Origin: Phycisphaerae bacterium
GTDB taxonomy: Bacteria; Planctomycetota; Phycisphaerae; UBA1845
Length of the DNA stretch: 64,000 nucleotides
NCBI GenBank assembly: GCA_028289375.1
Contig: JANQQK010000080.1
Span: forward strand, 62,001 to 126,000
Direction: 5' to 3'
Part shown: positions 53,081 to 63,251 of the stretch, piece by piece
Position numbering within the stretch: the first letter of the stretch is position 1
How the letters are laid out: each line of letters starts with the position of its first letter
Made by a program: the position numbers and the translations under genes
Notes under the pieces: model-generated
The model's database searches: none
What the model saw: only the letters and a program-made list of their open reading frames with translations
Told to the model about the DNA's origin: nothing

Positions 53081-53569
53081 ATGCGCTGGGTGTGGATCGA
53101 CAAATTTGTGGCGTTTGAAAGCGGCGTGCATGGATCCGCCGTCAAGAACGTCACCCTCGCCGAGGAACAACTCGAGCATCACTTTCCGGGATACCCGGTC
53201 ATGCCGCCTTCGCTCATGATTGAGGGAATGGCCCAGACCGCGGGCATCCTTGTGGGTGAGGCGCGCGGCTTTGAAGAGAACGTCATCCTCGCCAAGATCC
53301 GCAAAGCCAACATCGAACGCTACGCCGTGCCGGGCGATCAGATCCGCTACGATGCAAGAGTCGACTCGATCGACGAGGCAGCCGCTGCCACATCCGGAAC
53401 GATCAGCATCAACGGCGAACCAGCAGGCACCGTCGAACTGATGTTCTCGCACGTGAACAAGAGTGCACAGGCCGCTGGCTTGCCGAGTCACAACTTTGTC
53501 TTCACCGATCAGTTCATGCAATTATTCAACAGCATCAAGGACAACGCCGTCGGAACGGACGCATCATGA
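53081..53569 (+). CDS. FabZ-like 3-hydroxyacyl-ACP dehydratase (second copy)
   Basis: 162 residues, hot-dog fold. HHFPGYPVMPPSLMIEGMAQTAG gives His34 and Glu48, at the same positions as in the first copy but with PPS replacing PGV. The two are related but clearly diverged, so they may act on different substrates or form a heterodimer. Its stop overlaps the start of the first ketosynthase (ATGA, 53566-53569). Confidence 0.87.
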   Translation: MRWVWIDKFVAFESGVHGSAVKNVTLAEEQLEHHFPGYPVMPPSLMIEGMAQTAGILVGEARGFEENVILAKIRKANIERYAVPGDQIRYDARVDSIDEAAAATSGTISINGEPAGTVELMFSHVNKSAQAAGLPSHNFVFTDQFMQLFNSIKDNAVGTDAS

Positions 53570-54897
53570 GTGAAACAAAACGGGTCGTGATTACGGGGCT
53601 GGGAGTCGCGTCGCCGATCGGCATCGGCGTGAGCGATTTCTGGGATGGGCTGACCGAGGGGCGATGCGGCATCTCACCGATCAACGCCTTTGATACATCG
53701 ACGTTGCCGTCCGGTCTCGGCGGACAGGTTCCCGAGTTCCGCGTGACCAATTTCGTGCCCAAGACGTACCGCAAGAGCACCAAGCTGATGTCACGCGACA
53801 TCGAGCTCGCCGTCGTGGCAGCGCATCAGGCAGCCACGGACGCCTCGCTGCCGACGCGTTGCCTGATCGACCGCGGCGAAATGGAAGAGCCCGCGGTCGA
53901 CCCAACCCGGTTCGGCGCCAACATCGGCGCCGGCTTGATCTGCCCGGATCTGAACGAATTGGGCGCCGCGCTGGTGACCGCATCCGATGACAGCGGATCC
54001 TTCGATCTCAAGGCATGGGGCACCGAGGGCATGAGCAACCTGACGCCGCTGTGGTTGCTCAAGTTTCTGCCGAACATGCTCGCCTGCCACGTGACCATCG
54101 TCCACGACGCACAATCCGCCTCGAACACAATCACCTGCTGCGAAGCGTCAAGCCACCTCGCCATCGGTGAAGCATTTCGCAGCATCGCCCGTGGCGTGAT
54201 GGACGTGTGCATCTGCGGTGGCGCGGAGAGCAAGATCAACCCGATGGCCGTCGCACGGTTCGCACTGATGGACCATCTCGCCAAAGAGGCATCCCCTGAA
54301 GAGGCATGTCGTCCCTTCGCCGGCAATCGAAGCGGAGCGGTCATCGCCGAGGGTGGTGGCCTGGTCATCCTCGAATCCCTTGAGCACGCAAAGAAACGCG
54401 GAGCAACCATCTACGCCGAGGTCGTCGGATTCGCCGCAGCCGGCAGCACGCATCATTGGGCGAAACCCGATCCGGAGGGTGAGGGCATTGCACTGGCCAT
54501 TCAGAAATCGATGAAGGACGCGGGCATGACACCGGATGACATCGACCTGATCGCCGCTTTTGGTGCCGGCTTGCCGGAACACGATGCCGCGGAGCAAGCT
54601 GCCTGGAACGCGGTCCTCGGCGATCGCGTGGGACAGATTCCCGCGCTCGCCATCAAGGGCGCCATCGGCAACAACGGTGCCGGCAGCGGCGCCATCGACA
54701 TCGCCGCCGCCCTTCTCGCGATGAAGCACAACACCGTCCCGCCGTCGCGGAATACCGATGCCCCCGCCGACGGCAATTCGCTGCGTTTCGTTCAGGGCGA
54801 TCCCATCGATGCACCGATCGGCAGTTTTGTGAGCGTCGCGTACGGACTCAACGGCGTGCAGAATGCCGCACTGGTCATGAAGAAATACACGGAGTAG
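53566..54897 (+). CDS. Ketosynthase-like protein lacking the catalytic histidines (chain-length-factor type)
   Basis: 443 residues, KAS I/II fold. The N-terminus VVITGLGVASPIG is normal. A Cys pair is present in SNTITCCEASSHLAIGEA (C191-192), with one extra residue compared with the intact partner. At the first catalytic His, AHGT becomes AFGA (F332); at the second, KSxxGH becomes KGAIGN (N369). It should not decarboxylate malonyl-ACP and is probably the structural partner of the next gene, as KS-beta is to KS-alpha in type II polyketide systems. Confidence 0.85.
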   Translation: MSETKRVVITGLGVASPIGIGVSDFWDGLTEGRCGISPINAFDTSTLPSGLGGQVPEFRVTNFVPKTYRKSTKLMSRDIELAVVAAHQAATDASLPTRCLIDRGEMEEPAVDPTRFGANIGAGLICPDLNELGAALVTASDDSGSFDLKAWGTEGMSNLTPLWLLKFLPNMLACHVTIVHDAQSASNTITCCEASSHLAIGEAFRSIARGVMDVCICGGAESKINPMAVARFALMDHLAKEASPEEACRPFAGNRSGAVIAEGGGLVILESLEHAKKRGATIYAEVVGFAAAGSTHHWAKPDPEGEGIALAIQKSMKDAGMTPDDIDLIAAFGAGLPEHDAAEQAAWNAVLGDRVGQIPALAIKGAIGNNGAGSGAIDIAAALLAMKHNTVPPSRNTDAPADGNSLRFVQGDPIDAPIGSFVSVAYGLNGVQNAALVMKKYTE

Positions 54898-54902
54898 CAA
54901 CA

Positions 54903-56207
54903 GTGGCACATCGCGTCGTCATCACGGGAATGGGTTGGATCACGCCGCTGGGCGATGATATCGAAGGCGTCTGGAAACGCATGCTTGCAGGTGAATGTGG
55001 CATCGGAAAGACGACCATCTTCGACGCCGAAACGTTCCCCACGCAGTTTTCCGCTGAAGTTCGCAACTTCGCACTCGATCGCTATCTCGGCGACAAAGCC
55101 GAACTCCACAAAGATGCCAGCCGCAACTCCAAGTTCGCGCTCGCTGCAGCCCAGCAGGCATGGGACCAATCGGGACTGGCCAATTGGACCACACTTGATC
55201 CCACCATGGTCGGCATCTATCTCGGTGGTGGCGAGGGGCCGGTTGACTTCTTCAACTTCGTCGAAGCCGCGGTCAAAGGTTGGCAATCCGGACAGACCAA
55301 GGGAATCAACGCACTCGACGGTGCCGCATGGGGCAACGTCGGCATGAACAAGCTCAACGCCGTCTGCGAAATGGAGCAGGATCCCAACATGGCCGCCAGC
55401 CATCTGGCCGTCCATTTCAACGCAGCCGGTCCAAACGCAAACACGCTGACCGCATGCGCCGCCAGCACACAGGCGATCGGCGAAGCTTCCATGATCATCC
55501 GCCGCGGCGACGCCTCGGTGATGCTGTCCGGGGGAACCCACAGCATGATCCATCCACTGGGCGTCACCGGTTTCAATCGGCTGACCGCCCTGTCGAACCG
55601 AAACGACGACTTCATGACCGCCTCGCGCCCATTCGACCGCACGCGCGACGGGTTTGTCCTTGGTGAAGGTTCCGGCATGGTCGTGCTGGAATCACTCGAA
55701 CACGCCCAAGCCCGCGGCGCCACCATCCTGGCTGAAATCGTCGGATATGGTTCAACGGCCGACGCCTTCCGCGTTACCGACATTCACGAGGAAGGGCGAG
55801 GCCCGGTCGCAGCCATGACGCGTGCGATGCAGGAGGCCGAGTTGACCCCCGCAGACATTGACTACATCTCCGCTCACGGCACGGGCACGAGTGAAAACGA
55901 CAAGATTGAAACGCTTTCGATCAAACGCGTGTTCGGCGAGCATGCCCCTTCAACACCCATCAGCAGCATCAAGAGCATGATGGGCCATCTCATCGCAGCC
56001 GCCGGTGTCGTCGAATTGATCACCTGCGTGCTGGCCATTCGTGACAATATGGTCCCACCGACAATCAACCTTCACAACAGCGATCCCAATTGCGACCTCG
56101 ATTACGTGCCCAACAACGCTCGACCGGCCACGGTCAGCACCGCCCTGTCCAACAGCTTCGGATTCGGCGGGCAGAATGACACGCTCGTCGTCAAGGCTGG
56201 CAAGTAG
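54903..56207 (+). CDS. 3-oxoacyl-ACP synthase, FabF-like (intact)
   Basis: 434 residues starting at GTG 54903. All catalytic residues are present: C185 in NTLTACAASTQAIGEA, H325 in SAHGTGTSEND, H362 in KSMMGHLIAAAG. Condenses acyl and malonyl groups on ACP. Six bases downstream of the His-less ketosynthase, so the two likely form a heterodimer. No ketoreductase or acyltransferase lies in the run, so those would come from elsewhere. Confidence 0.93.
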   Translation: MAHRVVITGMGWITPLGDDIEGVWKRMLAGECGIGKTTIFDAETFPTQFSAEVRNFALDRYLGDKAELHKDASRNSKFALAAAQQAWDQSGLANWTTLDPTMVGIYLGGGEGPVDFFNFVEAAVKGWQSGQTKGINALDGAAWGNVGMNKLNAVCEMEQDPNMAASHLAVHFNAAGPNANTLTACAASTQAIGEASMIIRRGDASVMLSGGTHSMIHPLGVTGFNRLTALSNRNDDFMTASRPFDRTRDGFVLGEGSGMVVLESLEHAQARGATILAEIVGYGSTADAFRVTDIHEEGRGPVAAMTRAMQEAELTPADIDYISAHGTGTSENDKIETLSIKRVFGEHAPSTPISSIKSMMGHLIAAAGVVELITCVLAIRDNMVPPTINLHNSDPNCDLDYVPNNARPATVSTALSNSFGFGGQNDTLVVKAGK

Positions 56208-56216
56208 AATCACCGG

Positions 56217-59200
56217 TCAGTCGCGATGCGAAAATGACGGCGGGCCCTTCAGTCGCTTCGCCGGTGGAAGCTGCGGCATCGGGCGGTTGCGGGACCGCTC
56301 GAGATCTTCCGAATGCTTGTTCGACATATCGACGATCCGGCCATCGATCAGCACAGCCGACACGTGCGCTGCCACCTGCGTCGGCGGGAGCGTTGTGATG
56401 ATGAGGTCCGCCTTCTTGCCCACCGCGATCGATCCGAGCTGATCACCAACACCCAGAATCTCAGCGGCTGACAACGTCATCGCTCGAATGGCTTGCTCCT
56501 CCGTCACGCCATACGCGACAGCCATGCCCGCGTTGAAGGGCAGGTCATACACATTCGTCGCACTCCCCGATGCCAGACACCACTTCACGCCGGCCGCCTG
56601 CAGCACGGACGCACAGCGGTAAACACTGTCGTAGGCTTCGTATCGACCGCCGGGCAAGCTTAGCACGCTGTTCAGAATGACCGGAACATTCTTCTCAGCC
56701 AATTCCCCCGCCAGCTTCCACGCTTCCCGCCCGCCGTAAATGATTGGCGAAAGATTGTGTTTCTCCGCGAACGCAATCGCATCCAGAATCTGCTTGTACT
56801 GGTTGGCGTTAAGCATCACCGGTTTGCCGCCTCGCAAGTAAGGTCTCATGGCTGCAAGGCGCCGGTCCAGCACTGGCCGCTCCATCATGTTGTTCCGGTC
56901 GGCGGCGTCGACAGCGTTGGCGTAATTCGTTGCACGCTGCAGGAACGCCTCAAGCTCCTTCATCGCTGTCTCATGATCGTCCCGACGCTTCTTCTTGCTC
57001 TTCTCATCACCAGTCAGCCGGGCCGGCAACGACGGAACATTCATGAACAGCCCAGCCTCTGCCTCTCGGACCATCTGATCAAGCGTCCAGCCATCCAGAT
57101 CGATCAAGCCAGCCTGTCCAGAAATGGTGCCCCCCGTCGGCCGGGACAGTTGCATGGTGATTCCCGCTGCCCGCGCGATCGCGACATGCACGCTGTGCGG
57201 ATGAACGGCATCGACGGCGCGAAGCTCGGGTGCGAACGTGGCGATGTCGAAGTCGTCGCGTGTCGCCCGCAGGCTACCGATTTCGTACAGACCAAGTCGT
57301 CCACCAGCATCGATCAAGCCGGGATAGACATGCTGGCCTGTCGCGTTGATGGTTTTCGCACTACTCGGAACGCTGATGCCTCGATCGACGGCGTCAATCT
57401 TTCCGTCGCGAATGACGACGGTGCCGCCCTCGATCGCATCGCCCGAAACCGTGTGCACTGTGCCGCCGACGATCGCGATCACGTCTGCACTCTTGTCCAC
57501 AAGCGACATCTCAGGCCGCTTGTTCCACGCGATCTCACGCGCCAACGGATTCGGACGCATGTCGTCTGCCTGAAAATACACGTCCCCATCGATCACGGTC
57601 ATCACATTGCGGCTGTAGGTGTTCAGCGGATGCCCATTGAAAACCGCGACGTCACCGTCCTTGCCGACCTCGATGCTGCCGACGCGATGGTCGACGCCGA
57701 GTTGAATGGCTGGGTTGATCGTGACCAGCTTCAACGCTTCACGCGGACGCATGTTGCCCCACTTGATCGACTTGGCCGCCTCAAGATTCAGATAGCGAAT
57801 TGTGTTCGGTGAGTCGGAATTGACCGACACATTGATGCCGTGATCGGTCATCACCGCAGCATTGTGCGGGATCGCATCGAAGGCTTCGATCTTGTACGCC
57901 CAGAAGTTGGAAAACGTCGAAGCGCTCGCGCCATGTCGCGCGATCTCAGGCCCGATGCGATACCCCTCCAGCACATGCTGCAACACGCCAATGCGGATGC
58001 CGAAGTCCTCGGCGATGTGCATCAGGCGCGTCATCTCATCGCTGCGATAGCAATGCGTGTGCACCCAGATTTCGCCTTGAAGCGTCTTCCAAAGAGCTTC
58101 GAGGCGAAGGTCGCGTCGCGGTCGAAGCACGTCATCGCCACGCGCAGCCAGTCGGTTGTAACGCTCCCACTCCTCTCCGTACGCACGCGCAGCCACAAGC
58201 GCATCGCGAATGGCAGATTCCACACCCATCCGCCCATTTGGAAAACGCTTGCCGTGGGAATTCGCCCAGTTCGACTGCTTCACGTTCTCGCCAAGCGCCC
58301 ACTTGATCGTCCGCGGCGCGTCGGGAACAAGCAAGTCCGACACCGGCTGATCGTACTTCAGCTTGAACACCACGTTCTCCCCACCGATCGGATTGGCTGA
58401 CCCGTGCATCGAATGGTGCGTCGTCGTGCCACCAGCCGCAGCGCGATAGATCGCGACGCTGCCCGGGTTGATCACATCGGCGATGCGCACTTCCGCACTC
58501 ACCGCCAACGGCGACTCGTTCACCGCGTCAATCCCAAGATGAGAATGGCAATCCACCAGGCCCGGCGTGACGTACAGACCGGTCGCATCGAACTCAGTTG
58601 TCCCAGCCGGCGCGGTCACGTTGGAACCGACGGATGCGATCTTGCCACCGCGAATCAGCACATCCGCATCGGGCAAGTCAGGCCCGGTCACCGTCAGAAC
58701 CGTTGCGTTTCGCAGAATGATGTTCCCGCCAGTCTCAATTGGCTTGGCGCGGTCAGCTTCGATCTCGCACGCCCACCTCGGACCGCCGTCGTCCGGTTCG
58801 TCCGCGCTCCCTTCATCATCCTGCTGGCCCACTTTGTTCTTGGATTTACCCTGCTTTTTTACCTCGAATTCGTGCTTGTCCCCTTCGGTGAATACGTACC
58901 GAACAGCGACATCACCATCCTCAAGCGGAGCAGTGGTGACCACGACATTTGCCAGAAAACCAACATCAAGATCGCCAACACGCCCGGACAGGCCGAGAAA
59001 ATCGGCAGGCGTTTGCGTCAAGGCGGCAAGCGCCGCATCAACAGGCAATCCACGTTCAATCACCTTGTGCAAGCCCTTGCCAAACTCGGCAGGCGAATCG
59101 AAATCCCGCATGGAAAACGAGAATGTCAAACCCGCCTCGTGAAGCCGGATGACATTCTCAACCTTCTCCTCCCAAAGGCGACGTCGTTCCCTGCGCAACT

Positions 59201-60326
59201 TCAGAGGCTCGTAGATCCGTTTCTCGTCATCGCCATCGTCGTCCGTTGCAGAGGTTCGTTGCTCGTCTGGCGCTTCCACCTCGCCCGCCTCCGATTCCGT
59301 CTGCGATTCATGCGGATCGTCCACCAGCGGCTTTCGACGCGATCTGGAGTTGCCCGCACCCAACTCAGGCTCTTCCGGAAACTTCAAACTCACGATCAGC
59401 GACACGCTGCCAGCCTTGAGACGATCGACAACCTTGAACGCTTCTTTCGCCCCGGAAATCGTGATCGGGAGATTGAACTCCTCAGCCAGATTCAGCGCGC
59501 GGTGGATTTCATTCTCGGTGTTGGCTTCGAATATCAAGCGGGCATCCCCAGCAACAAGCGATTCAAGCGATTCGAGCGATCGATCAACCGCCGGACGTTT
59601 AGCGTTCGGATGACGCATGAAGTAGTCCCGTTGCTCCGTCCACCACTGCGTATCGAGCAGGACCTGACGAAACAGCGCGAACACGCCAAGCAGCGTCCGC
59701 GGATAATCGCCTGGCTCTCCGGCACTGAACGACGCATGCTGCCCGACAACCTCACTCAGAATTACCCGCCGACGCGGATCATCGGACAAGCTGACCACGC
59801 ATGACTGCCCCGCGAAAATGCCATGCCGGGGAGCCACGACCGCCGACGCGAATCCCTGCTTGCGATACGCCTTCAAGTCCCCGGCTTTGGGAGCATAATG
59901 ATCCGCCGTACGAAACTCGGGCCGAACACCCCGCCGGTGCGCCGCGCGTGAAAACGCAAACGCACGCTGCGTCGGATCCGGATCCGCATCCTCACTCAAC
60001 CTCCGCTCTTCCTTCGATCGCTTCTCATCGGCAATACCAAGATGCGTCAACGCCGCCACGAATCCCGGGTACGCATGCAACCCCTCAGCGTCGACGATCT
60101 CGACATGCGGCGGCAATGGGATGTCGGTCCCGATCGCGATGATACGCCCCTTGCTCATCAGGATGGTGCCGTTCTCGATCGTCTCGGCGCCCGGCCTGTG
60201 AATCGAGACGCCGCGGACAGCGACCGGCACCTCGAATTCCTGCACGGCCTGCCCGATCGCCGCTTCACCCGTCCAGGTCCAACCGATCCACATCATGCAA
60301 ACGAGCATGTGTTTTCGCTTCATCAT
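56217..60326 (-). CDS. Secreted triple amidohydrolase-fold protein
   Basis: 1369 residues with a signal peptide ([11 protein letters not shown]). Three consecutive modules of the imidazolonepropionase/amidohydrolase type. Module 1 (about 30-500): the HxH metal motif is lost ([11 protein letters not shown]). Module 2 (about 545-955): intact, with [13 protein letters not shown] (about 592), [12 protein letters not shown] and NSDSPN (Asp). Module 3 (about 960-1350): [11 protein letters not shown], again without HxH. Each ends with the usual GSI-VGK-AD-lv strand. Only the centre looks able to bind metals. Acidic linker about 340-370. Convergent with the ketosynthase. Confidence 0.88.
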   Translation of the reverse strand: MMKRKHMLVCMMWIGWTWTGEAAIGQAVQEFEVPVAVRGVSIHRPGAETIENGTILMSKGRIIAIGTDIPLPPHVEIVDAEGLHAYPGFVAALTHLGIADEKRSKEERRLSEDADPDPTQRAFAFSRAAHRRGVRPEFRTADHYAPKAGDLKAYRKQGFASAVVAPRHGIFAGQSCVVSLSDDPRRRVILSEVVGQHASFSAGEPGDYPRTLLGVFALFRQVLLDTQWWTEQRDYFMRHPNAKRPAVDRSLESLESLVAGDARLIFEANTENEIHRALNLAEEFNLPITISGAKEAFKVVDRLKAGSVSLIVSLKFPEEPELGAGNSRSRRKPLVDDPHESQTESEAGEVEAPDEQRTSATDDDGDDEKRIYEPLKLRRERRRLWEEKVENVIRLHEAGLTFSFSMRDFDSPAEFGKGLHKVIERGLPVDAALAALTQTPADFLGLSGRVGDLDVGFLANVVVTTAPLEDGDVAVRYVFTEGDKHEFEVKKQGKSKNKVGQQDDEGSADEPDDGGPRWACEIEADRAKPIETGGNIILRNATVLTVTGPDLPDADVLIRGGKIASVGSNVTAPAGTTEFDATGLYVTPGLVDCHSHLGIDAVNESPLAVSAEVRIADVINPGSVAIYRAAAGGTTTHHSMHGSANPIGGENVVFKLKYDQPVSDLLVPDAPRTIKWALGENVKQSNWANSHGKRFPNGRMGVESAIRDALVAARAYGEEWERYNRLAARGDDVLRPRRDLRLEALWKTLQGEIWVHTHCYRSDEMTRLMHIAEDFGIRIGVLQHVLEGYRIGPEIARHGASASTFSNFWAYKIEAFDAIPHNAAVMTDHGINVSVNSDSPNTIRYLNLEAAKSIKWGNMRPREALKLVTINPAIQLGVDHRVGSIEVGKDGDVAVFNGHPLNTYSRNVMTVIDGDVYFQADDMRPNPLAREIAWNKRPEMSLVDKSADVIAIVGGTVHTVSGDAIEGGTVVIRDGKIDAVDRGISVPSSAKTINATGQHVYPGLIDAGGRLGLYEIGSLRATRDDFDIATFAPELRAVDAVHPHSVHVAIARAAGITMQLSRPTGGTISGQAGLIDLDGWTLDQMVREAEAGLFMNVPSLPARLTGDEKSKKKRRDDHETAMKELEAFLQRATNYANAVDAADRNNMMERPVLDRRLAAMRPYLRGGKPVMLNANQYKQILDAIAFAEKHNLSPIIYGGREAWKLAGELAEKNVPVILNSVLSLPGGRYEAYDSVYRCASVLQAAGVKWCLASGSATNVYDLPFNAGMAVAYGVTEEQAIRAMTLSAAEILGVGDQLGSIAVGKKADLIITTLPPTQVAAHVSAVLIDGRIVDMSNKHSEDLERSRNRPMPQLPPAKRLKGPPSFSHRD

Positions 60327-60450
60327 GCCAACAAGCTCCGAGTCTGAGTTTTCGCCGCACTCACGTCGCGGTGGGACGTTTCAATCTACGGTCGGGCCGT
60401 CGCAAAATCGAATGGCTACGCGTCTATCCCAGTGCTACAATCGCGCAGCC

Positions 60451-62061
60451 ATGCCGATCATTGTCCGCAATCTCCGCTTGAATCTCGACGCGCCTGAAGA
60501 ACGATTGCTGGCGCTCGCGGCCAAACGGCTGAAAGTCCCAAACGAATCGATCACATCGATCAAGCCCGTGCGACGTTCCCTCGATGCCCGCAAACACGAC
60601 GACATCCACTTCGTGTACCACGCTGAGGTCAATCTCGACGGCGGACCGCGCGCCGAGGAAAAACAGGTCAAGAAGCTCCACTCACCCCATGTCGCCCTCG
60701 CCCACCTCAAGGGCTACGATGACCCCACCTCCGGAATTGAATCGTTGCCGCACCCGCCGCTGATTGTCGGATTCGGACCAGCCGGCATGTTCGCCGCCCT
60801 GCGACTCGTGCAATTCGGATTCGCACCGATCGTGGTCGAGCGTGGCGCCGACGTCCGCCGCCGTCACAAGGACATCATGCACACCTTCTACCGCGAGCAC
60901 GTCTTCAATCCCGAGTCCAACCTGCTCTACGGCGAAGGCGGTGCGGGCACCTACAGCGACGGCAAGCTCTACACCCGCGTCAACGACGCACTCGTCCCCA
61001 CCGTCCTCCAATGGCTGACCGATTTCGGCGCCGACCCCGACATCCTCACAGATGCCCGACCCCACATCGGAAGCGACCGGCTGCCCACCATCTGTCGCCG
61101 TATTCGCCTGCACCTCGAGTCCGCCGGTGGACAGGTGCTGTTTGATCATCAGCTCAAAGACCTCACCATCAGCGATGGCCACGTGACACATGTTGATCTC
61201 GGCGGACACTCAACGCCCACAGGTCCGGTGATCCTCGCCATCGGCCACTCCGCGCGTGACACGATGCGGATGCTTCGCGACAACGGTATCCCGATGGAAG
61301 CCAGACCCTTCCAGATCGGCGTCCGGATCGAGCATCCGCAGTCACTGGTCGACACGTGGCAGTACGGCCCCTGCGCCGGACATCCCAAACTGCCGCCCGC
61401 CGAGTACCACGTCGTCGCCAAGAACGTCACCGAGTCGCACAGGGATTGCTACAGCTTTTGCATGTGCCCGGGCGGCGTGATCCTGCCGACCAACGAATCG
61501 CCCGGACTGATCGCCACGAACGGCGCGAGCAAATCGCGTCGCAATCAGCCCTTCGCCAACAGCGGACTGGTCGTAACGCATCCAGCCGCCAGCGGATCAG
61601 ACCCGCTCGGCGGCATCGATGTTCAGAGGCGTTGGGAACAGAAGGCGTACGAAGCGACTGGTGGGACCTATCGCGTTCCTGCTCAACGGGCGGCTGATTT
61701 CGCGGCGGGGCGAATGTCCGATGGCGAATTGACCACCAGTTACCCGCTGGGCGGTGCATGGACCGACAATCGGCAACTTCTGCCACCCGACGTCACCGCC
61801 GCCATCGGCAAAGCCATCACCATCCTCGACCACAGGATGCCCGGATTCGGCGGAATGGACGCCCTTGTCACGGCCCCGGAAACCCGCGCCAGTTCGCCCG
61901 TTCGCGTCCTGCGCGATCCGCAACATCGCGCCAGTCCTGCCATCGACAACCTCTACCCCACCGGTGAAGGAGCCGGATACGCCGGCGGCATCGTCAGTGC
62001 CGCGATCGACGGCATCAAGACCGCAGATGCCATCATCCGCCGCTATGCCGCCAACCGCTGA
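60451..62061 (+). CDS. FAD-dependent oxidoreductase (dehydrogenase family)
   Basis: 536 residues from the ATG at 60451. A roughly 95-residue N-terminal alpha/beta domain of repeated basic strands precedes the dinucleotide fold PLIVGFGPAGMFAALRLVQFG (about 104-124), then VVERGADVRRRHKD and LYGEGGAGTYSDGKLYTR. VILAIGHSARDT and the C-terminal GEGAGYAGGIVSAAIDG close the FAD site. Matches a widespread uncharacterised flavoprotein family. Electron acceptor and substrate unknown. Divergent from the amidohydrolase. Confidence 0.88.
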   Translation: MPIIVRNLRLNLDAPEERLLALAAKRLKVPNESITSIKPVRRSLDARKHDDIHFVYHAEVNLDGGPRAEEKQVKKLHSPHVALAHLKGYDDPTSGIESLPHPPLIVGFGPAGMFAALRLVQFGFAPIVVERGADVRRRHKDIMHTFYREHVFNPESNLLYGEGGAGTYSDGKLYTRVNDALVPTVLQWLTDFGADPDILTDARPHIGSDRLPTICRRIRLHLESAGGQVLFDHQLKDLTISDGHVTHVDLGGHSTPTGPVILAIGHSARDTMRMLRDNGIPMEARPFQIGVRIEHPQSLVDTWQYGPCAGHPKLPPAEYHVVAKNVTESHRDCYSFCMCPGGVILPTNESPGLIATNGASKSRRNQPFANSGLVVTHPAASGSDPLGGIDVQRRWEQKAYEATGGTYRVPAQRAADFAAGRMSDGELTTSYPLGGAWTDNRQLLPPDVTAAIGKAITILDHRMPGFGGMDALVTAPETRASSPVRVLRDPQHRASPAIDNLYPTGEGAGYAGGIVSAAIDGIKTADAIIRRYAANR

Positions 62062-62071
62062 CGATTCCCCT

Positions 62072-62106
62072 CAAAAAAGAAAAGCCCCGCCGCAACGACG
62101 AGGCTT
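62072..62106 (-). terminator. Rho-independent terminator (minus strand)
   Basis: On the minus strand AAGCCTCGTCG-TTG-CGGCGGGGCTT, an 11-bp stem including G-T pairs, followed by TTCTTTTTT. Ends the THNG-repeat lipoprotein gene. Confidence 0.85.
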
Positions 62107-62135
62107 CTCCTAAGATGAAGGTCACCCGAACTTCA

Positions 62136-62969
62136 TCATCCTTTCTTGATTCTGATCCCACCATTGTGCGTCTGAACGGTCAACTCGCCCGACGCTTCTC
62201 CGTAGGTGGCCGACATCGAACGCCGCGTTTTGTTCATCGTCTTGAACGGCAGTGACGTCGAGATACCCCCGTTGTGCGTCTTGCACTTCAGCTTGGCCGA
62301 CGCCGACTCATTCAACCGAACCGATACGCCACCATTGTGCGTGCGGACCATGCCCGTCACGTTGTGTTCACCAGTCGCACATACACTGACGCCGCCATTG
62401 TGCGTCCTCGCCATGACCTCACGGACCGGCGCCGTGATGCTTACCCCGCCATTGTGTGTCCGCGCCTGCACGACGGCACCTTCGTTATCGATCTCGACCT
62501 TGCCATTGTGCGTGCGAACCGCCGTATCGCCAAGCGTACCCGCCACTTTCACGGGGCCATTGTGCGTTCTCAGCTTCACCGCCAGCCGCGCCGGCAATAC
62601 GACGTCGTAGGTCACACCCGCGCTCCAGTCACCACGCTTCATTTCCGACCATCGCCAGTACAACTTCTGGACATCACCCTCCTGCTCGGTCACGATCTCG
62701 AGCGCTTCCATCGCCTCTTCGGCACTGGCCATCGTCGATCCATACGCCTTCTTCTTCACATGAACAATGATCTCGTCGCCTTCGCCGGCTGAAACATTGA
62801 TGTGCCCGTTGTGTGTCTTGGCATCGAACATCTCGATGCCCGCCGTCGCCAACGCATGGTCCTCGGCCCCACTGACATGAACCTTGCTGCCCCAGCCACC
62901 GACGGCGCAGCCCGACATCGGCAACGCCGCCACCACGCCCATCAACAACATGCTCGTCGTCCGCCTCAT
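62136..62969 (-). CDS. Lipoprotein of DUF4097-like beta-helix type with eight THNG repeats
   Basis: 277 residues from the ATG at 62969, ribosome site GGAGG. Signal peptide with lipobox ALPMSGC at about residue 19. The mature part contains T-H-N-G eight times: AKTHNGHINV, LRTHNGPVKV, VRTHNGKVEI, ARTHNGGVSI, ARTHNGGVSV, VRTHNGGVSV, CKTHNGGIST, VQTHNGGIRI. Most copies are 12-20 residues apart, as turns of a beta solenoid. DUF4097 proteins have a similar (S/T)-x-N-G repeat; the constant His is unusual. Own terminator. Confidence 0.85.
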   Translation of the reverse strand: MRRTTSMLLMGVVAALPMSGCAVGGWGSKVHVSGAEDHALATAGIEMFDAKTHNGHINVSAGEGDEIIVHVKKKAYGSTMASAEEAMEALEIVTEQEGDVQKLYWRWSEMKRGDWSAGVTYDVVLPARLAVKLRTHNGPVKVAGTLGDTAVRTHNGKVEIDNEGAVVQARTHNGGVSITAPVREVMARTHNGGVSVCATGEHNVTGMVRTHNGGVSVRLNESASAKLKCKTHNGGISTSLPFKTMNKTRRSMSATYGEASGELTVQTHNGGIRIKKG

Positions 62970-63251
62970 CACAAATTCCTCCAATTAAAGTCTCACGGCT
63001 TGATGCTCATCAGACACAACACCATTCGCCCCGATAGGCTCAATATTCGAGACCGCCCGAAAAAACGATAACAGTCTTTGGCTCGCCGCGCCAAGCACAC
63101 TCGGCCAAAACCCGCCGCTATCTTCTTCAATGACAGGATCTTACAACAACCGACACTAACGGCGCAGCTTCCGACACACCATCCGGGTATCATCGCGCAC
63201 GCAACGCTGGTCGCGTCATTGCACTGGGATATCTCAATCGGAGAAACTCTT

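Noticed and set aside
53566-54897. Loss of the catalytic Cys in the first ketosynthase
   Set aside because: Aligning SNTITCCEASSHLAIGEA with NTLTACAASTQAIGEA of the partner places the second Cys at the active site with one inserted residue afterwards; only the two His are lost.
52103-56207. A ladderane gene cluster
   Set aside because: Dehydratases, ACP and ketosynthases alone are not diagnostic; the radical-SAM and desaturase-like genes of the anammox clusters are absent here.
58404-59804. 466-codon open frame on the plus strand
   Set aside because: Antisense to the triple amidohydrolase, whose domains and motifs are clear; such long frames are common opposite high-GC genes.
62206-62610. 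Plus-strand frame with repeated PPLCVR motifs
   Set aside because: This is the antisense image of the THNG repeats (forward CCATTGTGCG blocks), not a gene.
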